A stretch of 12,567 nucleotides of DNA from an uncultured Paraglaciecola sp. (GTDB lineage Bacteria > Pseudomonadota > Gammaproteobacteria > Enterobacterales > Alteromonadaceae), in assembly GCA_905479025.1 (NCBI GenBank), contig CAJQKX010000126.1:1-12567 (forward strand), written 5' to 3'. Position numbers and translations under genes: made by a program. The notes below the pieces were generated by a model. That model was not told the origin of the DNA, ran no database searches, and saw only the letters and a program-made list of their open reading frames with translations. Numbering within the stretch: the first letter of the stretch is position 1; the number at the start of each line of letters is the position of its first letter. Positions 6,226-12,567 of the stretch are shown here, one piece after another.

Positions 6226-8211
6226 TTAGCTTGCCACAACAAAAGGATATTCTGTTTGGACTTGCTCTAAATCAAGCAGTTTTCCTTGTTGGTTAACATT
6301 TCGGTAAAGTGCTAAGTCACTTGGCGAAGTATATCCGGCGACTTGTTCAATATCGTTGAGTCTAGCTCCTTGACTGGCTAAATACGTTAAGTAAGTATGC
6401 CGTAAAACATTGAGCGAAAGCTGGTCAGGAAAGGTTATCTGAGCATCATGACCTATATTCACCAACAATTGCACAAAGTCTTCTTGGCTTTTGATATTCG
6501 ACCACACTGTTTGTTCATTAGTTAAGTTATTACATAGTGCTTGCAGTACTTCAGCTAGGTTTTTTTGAATACTGATAATCCGAGAAAACTGGTTGTTTAT
6601 TTGTAACATCAAATAGTCTTGGCTGCAGTCTCCTTTTTTTATTAAAGATAATTCATCAACACTTACACCACTTAAAATCAAACCAATTAGCGCTTTACCT
6701 TGGTCATTGGCAACAGAAAAGAGCTTCTGAGATTCATCAATATTTAATAAACGCAAAGACTGAGATGCAGATGTAACTAGTGCAGATGATAGGCGAGGAT
6801 CGGGTGCTGCAAGTTGGCCATTTTGAGCAGAGCCCATGATTGAATAGTCATTTGCTCTGGCTTGCCCAGGCATCAAAACAAAGTGGTTAGATGAAGCTGC
6901 CCCATTCTGTTTGAAGATAAAACTAAACAACAACAAAGCTAATACGGCCACAATGACGGCTGCTATTAAACTGATAAGGCTATTAAGTGAGTAGTTTGGC
7001 CCAATTGCAAAATCAGGAATAAAGGCAGGCTCAAGCAAAGAAATTTTAGCATCGAAAGGTTTTGATACTTCTTGCGCTATTTGTTGATTTTTTAGCGTTT
7101 GGGCTTGATTTTGCAGGGCCTTTAATGCGTCGTCTAGCCTTTTATATTGTTCAAGGTTTTGGCTAAACACTTGTGTTAGTTTGTTTTGCTCAACTAGCTG
7201 GGTATTCATTTTTTCTACTTTACCTCTAGCAGCACTGAGCTTGCGCTTTACATCTAGTAAATAGTCCACTTGGCTCATTTTTATTTGTTCTTCAAGTAAA
7301 GCCTGAAGTTGCAGAGATTTTTGCTGTTGCGCCAAAATGGCTTGGTCACGCTCCAAATAGGCTTGCGTATATTTTTCAGATAAAGCAGACAGGTTGGCAT
7401 TAACCTCTTGTAGACTTAGCTTTATCGCATCAATTTGAGCATTATCCATTGGTCTAACAATCGATTCTCCGTTATTAATGGACTCAACCAAACTATCAAG
7501 CAACGCTTGTGTTTGTGCTTGTTCAGCCAACGCTTGGTCAAGGTTAGCACCCAAGTTTTTGGCCTGACTTAGGACTCGATTTTCATCTCTTTCTAATGAC
7601 GTGATATTGTTATGACTGGCAAAGGATTGTAACAGTTGTGCTTGTTCCGTTATTTTTAATTCCAGAAACTCCAATTGCTGATCTACATCTAATAGGTCAT
7701 CAGTGTTGTTTATTTGCGTTTCAGAAGCAACTAACTGTAGATACACTTTTATCCAAGCATCTATTATTGGTTTAAGTATTTGTGGGTCGCTACCGTTGGC
7801 TTTTAGGGTAATAATACGCCCAGTTAAACTTGCTTCTACTACCAATGCATCAAAAAGTGTTTGTACTTTAATGATTAACATTTGACTTTGTTCAAGCTCT
7901 TTTGCAACAAAGCTCAGCACATTATTGCTTTTCATCCTTTGCTGATGCAGAGTAATTTGCCTTTGTGCTAATTCAGCAAACTCTTGTTTAGTTTGAGATG
8001 TATACGAAAAATGTAAAGTAGCTTGGCTTTGATATATAGGTGATTGAATCCAAATCACCGCATTGGCAGTAATCAGGATCAATAAAAATGTAGTGATCAA
8101 AACCTGCCACTTGCGCTTTTGAAAGGTTTTATGCTGGAATTCTGACGGATCTATAGCAACATTGGTAAAGGGGTGACTTGGTATGTAATCAACTTTGCTA
8201 TCAAATGACAT
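6226..8211 (-). CDS. Wzz/GumC-like inner-membrane coiled-coil protein with degenerate tyrosine-recombinase C-terminal domain
   Basis: 661 residues in one intact frame. Order: cytoplasmic N-terminus (1-35); membrane segment about 36-55; a Wzz-type periplasmic region beginning SPIYQSQATLHF; a long Gln/Leu-rich coiled coil (about 173-380); the LLEPAFIPD segment (392-400) typical of the region before the second membrane span in Wzz/GumC; membrane segment about 411-433; a linker; and a cytoplasmic domain (about 486-640). Wzz/GumC proteins set polysaccharide chain length or assist export, and some carry a C-terminal tyrosine kinase there. Here the domain instead ends LSLNVLRHTYLTYL (598-611) and VAGYTSPSDLALYRNV (624-639). 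This aligns with the XerD segments LSPHVLRHAFATHL and LGHSDLSTTQIYTHV. Arg604 and Tyr636 match recombinase residues, but the first Arg (Ser517 in GVSVDEL), both His (Asn601, Tyr627) and the Lys seem lost, so recombination is unlikely. No other polysaccharide gene is in the window. ATL follows by 15 bases. Confidence 0.82.
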   Translation of the reverse strand: MSFDSKVDYIPSHPFTNVAIDPSEFQHKTFQKRKWQVLITTFLLILITANAVIWIQSPIYQSQATLHFSYTSQTKQEFAELAQRQITLHQQRMKSNNVLSFVAKELEQSQMLIIKVQTLFDALVVEASLTGRIITLKANGSDPQILKPIIDAWIKVYLQLVASETQINNTDDLLDVDQQLEFLELKITEQAQLLQSFASHNNITSLERDENRVLSQAKNLGANLDQALAEQAQTQALLDSLVESINNGESIVRPMDNAQIDAIKLSLQEVNANLSALSEKYTQAYLERDQAILAQQQKSLQLQALLEEQIKMSQVDYLLDVKRKLSAARGKVEKMNTQLVEQNKLTQVFSQNLEQYKRLDDALKALQNQAQTLKNQQIAQEVSKPFDAKISLLEPAFIPDFAIGPNYSLNSLISLIAAVIVAVLALLLFSFIFKQNGAASSNHFVLMPGQARANDYSIMGSAQNGQLAAPDPRLSSALVTSASQSLRLLNIDESQKLFSVANDQGKALIGLILSGVSVDELSLIKKGDCSQDYLMLQINNQFSRIISIQKNLAEVLQALCNNLTNEQTVWSNIKSQEDFVQLLVNIGHDAQITFPDQLSLNVLRHTYLTYLASQGARLNDIEQVAGYTSPSDLALYRNVNQQGKLLDLEQVQTEYPFVVAS

Positions 8212-8258
8212 AAAAAATAACCAAGTCCATTAAACAGCTAGCGAATCCATTCAAACAA

Positions 8259-8355
8259 TTTTTGGTGAGCATATACATCCATTTTGCTTTAAATTTTTTA
8301 GTTAGAGACTGTCGATTTGCCAGCATAGGTAAAATTTAACAATCCTCACCAAAAA
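8259..8355. repeat. 11-bp inverted repeat in the divergent spacer
   Basis: TTTTTGGTGAG (8259-8269) is exactly complementary to CTCACCAAAAA (8345-8355), with 75 bases between. It occupies the 185-bp spacer between the divergent Wzz-like and DTW genes, so the arms could be paired operator sites for a shared regulator. A very small mobile-element remnant is the alternative. A possible -10 box TATAGT (8370-8375) for the DTW gene lies just outside the right arm; no good -35 is visible. Confidence 0.4.
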
Positions 8356-8396
8356 CAACAAGCATAAGTTATAGTGAGGCTAAAAACTTAAAAAAA

Positions 8397-9011
8397 ATGA
8401 CAACGTTAGAAATTAACAAAAGACTAATATGTTTTAAGTGTGGTTACCCGCAAAGTACATGTTTATGTGTTTGGGTAAATCCCATCACAACACCTCTCAA
8501 CATCATTATATTACAACATCCTAAAGAGGCAAAACACGCAAAGAACACGGTTAAGTTATTAACGTTGGGATTAAAAGCAATAACAATATTGCAGGGTGAA
8601 AAACCAGAGGACTGGGCAGAATTGGCCCAAAAGGTTGCAAACCAACCGCAAAGTTATTGTTTGTTTTACCCTAACGAACAAAGCATTTCACTTGAGTCCA
8701 TTTCCTCGCCAGTACATAATAAAAAGTATTTTCCAGTCAATCACAACTTAATATTCATTGATGCATCATGGCGCAAAGCACTGAAAATATGGCATCTCAA
8801 CCCTTGGTTACAACAATGCAATAGTTGGCACTTTTCCAATCCCCCTGACAATCAATACCACATCAGACATACAACTCAGGAAAGTAGTCTATCAACGCTT
8901 GAGTCAGTAGTTTATGTACTAGAGCATACTCACAACATTGATTGCACACCACTACATTCGCTGTTCTTAAGTATGCAAAAAATATGCTTTCTTCAAAACC
9001 ACAACCGATAG
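8397..9011 (+). CDS. DTW-domain tRNA-uridine aminocarboxypropyltransferase
   Basis: 204 residues. An N-terminal zinc-ribbon-like CxxCxxxxxxCxC (Cys12, 15, 22, 24) precedes the DTW domain. The signature of the family appears as FIDASWRKALKIWHLNPWL (about 120-138), with Ser where many members have Thr, followed by the downstream motif YHIRHTTQESSLSTLE (about 153-168). DTW proteins (E. coli YfiP/TapT, human DTWD1/2) transfer the aminocarboxypropyl group of S-adenosylmethionine to uridine in tRNA, giving acp3U, in the cytoplasm. The classical reading has D-T-W; here D-A-S-W-R is a variant, within the range I recall for the family. The ATG at 8397 follows an A-run; the nearest purine-rich GAGG (8376-8379) is too far for a normal Shine-Dalgarno, so initiation may be weak. 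I give no symbol because several DTW paralogues exist. Confidence 0.88.
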   Translation: MTTLEINKRLICFKCGYPQSTCLCVWVNPITTPLNIIILQHPKEAKHAKNTVKLLTLGLKAITILQGEKPEDWAELAQKVANQPQSYCLFYPNEQSISLESISSPVHNKKYFPVNHNLIFIDASWRKALKIWHLNPWLQQCNSWHFSNPPDNQYHIRHTTQESSLSTLESVVYVLEHTHNIDCTPLHSLFLSMQKICFLQNHNR

Positions 9012-9496
9012 AGTGAGCGACTAAAAGCCCTCGGATGTATATAAATCACTGATTAGTTCAAAGAACAGTAAATTATTTAATTACGCTTAATTATTTAGAT
9101 AGAACATATTTATATCAACCTCATCAACTCACCCACTAAATTTAGGCTTACCAGGAAAAATGATTACTACGCTTTATGCATAATGACCAAGGGGTTATGC
9201 ACTCTCAAAGGACTATCAAAAAGAATAAAAAGTATAGATTTATAGACATGCATATGATGTCACGCTGCACTAAGAAGGTACGTTTAGTCTAGATAAATCG
9301 TTTGGCATTCCCTTCATTAACGTCGCTGATCATCAGACTAATGGCACATAGGCTCATAAAAGAGGTTTCATTTTAGTTCTCTTTGAAAACAATCTTGTGG
9401 TTTTATTATTCATGTTTAACACACTCAAACTAGCAAAGTTTAATAAAACATCATACTGTACTTACCACAATATATTTTGTTAGTAAGAGTCCAATT
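9012..9496. other. 485-bp non-coding stretch
   Basis: No credible gene in either strand. It is AT-rich. It holds a 9-bp direct repeat AATTATTTA (9071-9079 and 9089-9097, 18-bp period, about two helical turns) and a short inverted pair TGCATAA/TTATGCA (9177-9183 and 9195-9201). A TATATT (9471-9476) ahead of the hydrolase gene could be a -10 box, but no matching -35 is evident. No clear terminator is seen after the DTW gene. Confidence 0.5.
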
Positions 9497-10807
9497 ATGT
9501 CTTGTTATGTTGTAAATAGAGCTTTGTTATTAGTTATGTTTAGTGGATTAAGCTTAACAATTTTTGCAGAAAATCGAATCGATACTCAGCGGCCCGATGC
9601 ACCTGATTTAGCTGCATATGGTGAATATGCTATAGGTGTGAAAACCTTTAAAATTGTTAATCCCAAGCAGATTGATATTGTTAAAATTGACCCAGCTAAT
9701 TCAACAAACCCACCTAAATATGACCGCCCTTTGACGCTTGAAACTTGGTACCCCGCTATAAAGGACAGCCAAGGCAACACCAGCCTCGACGTGTATTTAC
9801 GTGATGGAAAAACAATAGTCAGCATACAGGGCAAAGCAATACGCGACGCCAAACCATTCATTAGCAGTCAAAAATATCCTTTGGTATTGATTTCCCACGG
9901 TTACCCTGGTAATCGTTTTTTAATGTCTCATTTAGCTGAAAACATCGCTTCAAAAGGTTATGTTGTCGTCTCTATAGATCATACCGACTCTACCTATCGA
10001 ACCCAAGCCGCCTTCGGTTCGACTTTGATCAATCGGCCACTCGATCAACTTTTCACACTTGATCAAATAGAACGTATGTCAAAAGACAGTTCTTCGTTTT
10101 TGTTTGACTTAGTCAACACCCAAAATACTGCTTTGATTGGTTACTCTATGGGTGGCTACGGTGCTGTCATTGCAGCGGGTGGGGGTGTTACACAGCAAGC
10201 GGTAGATTACCCATGGGGGCTTCCACAGGACGCATTAGCCATACATCAAAACCGTCAATATCTTGACCCAAGACTTAAAACCGTCATCGCCTTTGCACCT
10301 TGGGGCATGAATTATGGCATATGGGACTCAACAACACTAAAAGATGTAAAGGTACCCATGTTTTTTATAGCAGGTTCAGTTGATGATGTATCAGGCTACA
10401 AAGAAGGAGTACGTGCTATTTGGCAGGGTACAACAATGGTAGACCGAGCATTATTAACCTTTGAGAATGCTAATCATGGTGTTGGAGCGCCCATGCCTGC
10501 TCCTAAGGAGTCTTATGTCTATGATGAAACACTTGGTTTCAATATTAGTGAACATTACACAGATGCCGTTTGGGATACTGTTCGCATGAACAACATATCT
10601 CAGCACTTTGTAACAGCATGGTTAGAAAAACACTTAAAAGACAATACCAAGATGAACGCTTACCTCAACCTAAAAGCCAATTCAAATGATGGTGTTTGGA
10701 GCATGGATGATAACAACCAACCTAAACAAGAACATACGCATTGGGCTGGCTTTAAAAATCGTACCGCTAAAGGCTTAAGATTTGAGACCTTAGTCAAGGG
10801 AGATTAA
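9497..10807 (+). CDS. Secreted alpha/beta-hydrolase (dienelactone hydrolase / PAF-acetylhydrolase-like)
   Basis: 436 residues. The N-terminus (MSCYVVNRALLLVMFSGLSLTIFA, then EN) is a Sec signal peptide with probable cleavage after Ala24, so the enzyme should be periplasmic or exported. The hydrolase core begins around residue 127 (KYPLVLISHGYPGN), where His134-Gly135 begin the oxyanion region. The nucleophile elbow is GYSMGG with Ser217. The acid is probably Asp296 or Asp297 in FFIAGSVDDVSGY, and the His is His327 in NANHGVG. About 100 residues before the core (LETWYPA) and the long C-terminal part fit the predicted-dienelactone-hydrolase / PAF-acetylhydrolase branch. The substrate (an ester or lactone) is not readable from sequence. 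The ATG at 9497 has a weak purine stretch AAGAG (9485-9489) upstream. The gene stands alone: long non-coding DNA before it and a hairpin after it. Confidence 0.88.
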   Translation: MSCYVVNRALLLVMFSGLSLTIFAENRIDTQRPDAPDLAAYGEYAIGVKTFKIVNPKQIDIVKIDPANSTNPPKYDRPLTLETWYPAIKDSQGNTSLDVYLRDGKTIVSIQGKAIRDAKPFISSQKYPLVLISHGYPGNRFLMSHLAENIASKGYVVVSIDHTDSTYRTQAAFGSTLINRPLDQLFTLDQIERMSKDSSSFLFDLVNTQNTALIGYSMGGYGAVIAAGGGVTQQAVDYPWGLPQDALAIHQNRQYLDPRLKTVIAFAPWGMNYGIWDSTTLKDVKVPMFFIAGSVDDVSGYKEGVRAIWQGTTMVDRALLTFENANHGVGAPMPAPKESYVYDETLGFNISEHYTDAVWDTVRMNNISQHFVTAWLEKHLKDNTKMNAYLNLKANSNDGVWSMDDNNQPKQEHTHWAGFKNRTAKGLRFETLVKGD

Positions 10808-10831
10808 TAAGACTCCTTAGATTTTAACTGT

Positions 10832-10856
10832 CCTAGAATCAAGCTAACATTCTAGG
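10832..10856 (+). terminator. Terminator-like hairpin after the hydrolase gene
   Basis: CCTAGAAT (10832-10839) and ATTCTAGG (10849-10856) form a perfect 8-bp stem with a 9-base loop, 25 bases past the hydrolase stop. Only a short GTTTC follows rather than a T-run, so termination may be inefficient. The rest of the 317-bp gap up to 11124 contains only a small UUCG-loop hairpin (11058-11073) and the candidate promoter. Confidence 0.5.
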
Positions 10857-11069
10857 GTTTCAAGAAACTAATTTGACATGCTGGTAGGTTCGAATTACGG
10901 ACATACTATTGAATCAATCGCAATTTGTAAGAGATCGCTTTTACCACACTTTGGACTGACTATTCATTATCATCTAATTTGGATCTACTACCTTTTATTG
11001 AAACCATACAAGGGTCCTATACGGGCCAAAAAAAAACACGCACAATGACACAACAGATCACCCTTCGGA

Positions 11070-11096
11070 GTGACAACGTATACAAACAGATATAAT
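11070..11096 (+). promoter_or_regulatory. Candidate promoter of the acylase gene
   Basis: GTGACA (11070-11075) resembles a -35 box (5 of 6) and TATAAT (11091-11096) is a perfect -10, but the spacing is only 15 bases, shorter than the optimum. It lies 28 bases before the acylase ATG. A Shine-Dalgarno AGAGGG (11108-11113) lies between. Confidence 0.4.
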
Positions 11097-11124
11097 AAAA
11101 AATAATAAGAGGGTACTACCCAAA

Positions 11125-12567
11125 ATGTCACTTTTTCCTACACTAATTAGCGCAGCATTAGTTGCTGCCTCAGTGCTGCTAGCTACAAGCTGTTCTGAGA
11201 AAATTTCAGTCACCGAATATCAAAGCCTTGGCGAAAAATACAAGGTCGTCATTGAACGGGATATCCGCGGTGTGCCCCATGTCATTGGAGAGCGCGATGT
11301 GGATGCCGCCTTTGGTTTTGCCTATGCTCAGGCCGAGGACAATTGGGAGTTGGTCTACGACACCATAGACTTTTATCGCGGTAGTGCAGCCAAGACACAG
11401 GGGCCCGATTCGGCGGTCACCGATTTCTTGGTTAAGTGGCTGGGTATTTGGGACGATATTGATACCCATTACGAGACCGAGTTATCCCCTGAGATCCGCG
11501 CTTATATCGAGGCCTATGCCGATGGCTTAAATTACTATGCCGCATTGAATCCAGAGCGGGCAGTTGCCGAGCTGCCGATTACCGGCAAAGATATTATCGC
11601 CGGCTATATGTTTCGTCATATACTTTTTTATGGTTTTGATGGCGTCTTAAAAGAAGTTATGAGCAGTGCTCGCCGACAACCCATCAGCACCGACAATGGG
11701 GTCACATACGACAATTTACCCATAGGCTCTAATGCCTCGGCCATCTCCCCGGCAAATAGTACTGATGGCGCGACACGTTTAGCCATAAATTCCCATCAGC
11801 CAGCAACCGGCCCTGTAGCTTGGTATGAGGCGCATATTCAAAGTGGCGAAGGTTTAAATGCTATGGGCGGTCTATTTCCAGGCAGTGCTACAATAGGGGT
11901 TGGTTTTAACGAAAATATTGCCTGGGGCGCGACGGTTAACAAACCAGATCTCGTGGATGTCTATGTGCTGGATATTGATCCTGAAGATCCATTGCGCTAT
12001 CGGATGGATGGCGAATGGCAAGACCTTGAGGCTACCGTATTGGAGATTGAGGTTAAGTTATTTGGTTTCTTGCCTTGGACGGCCAATGAGTTGGGTCTAC
12101 GTTCTGCACATGGTCCGGTGCTGCAAACCGATCACGGCACCTACGCCATTCGCTATGCTGGCATGGGTAAGATGCGTCAAGTAGAGCAGTGGCTGGCCAT
12201 GAACAAGGCGCAAAACCTCGAGCAGTGGCGCGATGCCCTACGTATTCACAGCTTCGCCAGCTTTAACTTTGTCTACGCAGACAGCGATAGCAATATTATG
12301 TTTGTGCACAATTCCCTAACGCCAGTGCGGGTTGGTGGTTACGACTGGACACAGTATTTGCCCGGTGACGACAGCAGCCTGATCTGGCAGGACTACATGC
12401 CCTTCGACAAACTTCCTCAGGTAATCAACCCCGAGTCAGGTTGGATTCACAGCGCCAATCAGAGTCCATTCTTTATTACCGAACAAGGAAGTAACCCCAA
12501 ATCATCGGACTATCGCAGGGAAGATGGCTTTCCTACGCGCATGACAAATCGCGCAGTGCGCGGCCTA
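11125..12567 (+). CDS. Penicillin/AHL-acylase-family lipoprotein, 5' part (3' end outside window)
   Basis: The frame opens at ATG 11125 and stays open to the window edge, giving 481 residues of a family usually around 750-850. The N-terminus has a signal peptide ending LLATSC, a near-lipobox with Cys23 as likely lipid anchor, so it may sit at the outer membrane facing the periplasm. Penicillin-acylase enzymes are Ntn hydrolases that cut themselves into two chains. The cleavage site is Gly201-Ser202 (PIGSNA), and Ser202 is the nucleophile. Counting from it, His224 (beta 23) and Val271 (beta 70) fall where PvdQ-type acylases have oxyanion residues. A SAN motif (443-445) is a candidate for the catalytic Asn. 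Substrates may be acyl-homoserine lactones, beta-lactam side chains or other amides; sequence alone does not decide. The gene looks more GC-rich than its neighbours (16 of 20 G/C third positions in the codons at 12181-12240), hinting at a different origin. Confidence 0.9.
   Translation, partial: MSLFPTLISAALVAASVLLATSCSEKISVTEYQSLGEKYKVVIERDIRGVPHVIGERDVDAAFGFAYAQAEDNWELVYDTIDFYRGSAAKTQGPDSAVTDFLVKWLGIWDDIDTHYETELSPEIRAYIEAYADGLNYYAALNPERAVAELPITGKDIIAGYMFRHILFYGFDGVLKEVMSSARRQPISTDNGVTYDNLPIGSNASAISPANSTDGATRLAINSHQPATGPVAWYEAHIQSGEGLNAMGGLFPGSATIGVGFNENIAWGATVNKPDLVDVYVLDIDPEDPLRYRMDGEWQDLEATVLEIEVKLFGFLPWTANELGLRSAHGPVLQTDHGTYAIRYAGMGKMRQVEQWLAMNKAQNLEQWRDALRIHSFASFNFVYADSDSNIMFVHNSLTPVRVGGYDWTQYLPGDDSSLIWQDYMPFDKLPQVINPESGWIHSANQSPFFITEQGSNPKSSDYRREDGFPTRMTNRAVRGL

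Noticed and set aside
7600..7900. A plus-strand open frame (7703-7885) opposite the Wzz-like gene
   Set aside because: Short, antisense to a long intact gene, with no motif or start signals.
9171..9205. TTATGCATAA ... GGTTATGCA looked like part of an integron attC site
   Set aside because: The paired core boxes and the rest of an attC structure are absent, and no cassette-like gene or integrase is nearby; only a weak hairpin remains.
11058..11073. Small hairpin with TTCG loop before the acylase gene, considered as a terminator
   Set aside because: No T-run follows and the stem has a mismatch; it overlaps the candidate -35 box and may be chance.
11206..12184. A minus-strand frame (11206-11469) and an alternative plus frame (11900-12184) inside the acylase region
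   Set aside because: The acylase frame is open throughout and has family motifs on both sides; these are overlaps in other frames.

Overview
The window looks like a chromosomal segment of a marine gammaproteobacterium, most likely of the Alteromonadales (Alteromonas/Glaciecola/Paraglaciecola-like). TusA, PyrE, Rph and YicC are recognisably close to their E. coli counterparts, and yicC lies divergent from rph-pyrE as in enterobacteria. The DNA is mostly AT-rich. The genus assignment is inference; no rRNA is present.

Region 1 (1-1717, + strand) is a three-gene cluster of unknown function. It holds the 3' part of a DUF2589-family gene, a strong intrinsic terminator just after it, and two uncharacterised genes three bases apart. 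Its last gene runs tail to tail into tusA with one base between them.

Region 2 (1719-4377) is housekeeping. tusA, pyrE and rph lie on the minus strand in transcription order rph-pyrE-tusA, and yicC diverges on the plus strand. rph carries a one-base deletion after codon 130, so as written it is a broken gene. The pyrE ribosome binding site overlaps the rph stop codon, so the lesion may also affect pyrE, recalling the rph-1 frameshift of E. coli K-12. yicC ends in a hairpin terminator.

Region 3 (4378-5810) is decayed. A 14-bp inverted repeat bounds 213 bp of AT-rich DNA. Next comes a DUF3391/HD-GYP pseudogene (minus strand) broken by several single-base lesions; its restored HD motif reads Tyr-Asp instead of His-Asp.

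Region 4 (5872-9011) holds a minus-strand pair: a 661-residue Wzz/GumC-like two-membrane-segment coiled-coil protein followed by an alkyltransferase-like (ATL) DNA-repair protein. The Wzz-like protein has an unexpected cytoplasmic C-terminal domain that reads as a tyrosine recombinase with most catalytic residues lost; this is the most novel item in the window. A DTW-domain tRNA-modification enzyme diverges from it across a 185-bp spacer containing an 11-bp inverted repeat.

Region 5 (9012-12567, + strand) holds a 485-bp non-coding stretch, a secreted alpha/beta hydrolase, a terminator-like hairpin, and the first 481 codons of a penicillin/AHL-acylase-family lipoprotein that runs off the window. 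The acylase looks more GC-rich than its neighbours. No tRNA, rRNA, CRISPR array or complete insertion sequence was seen.
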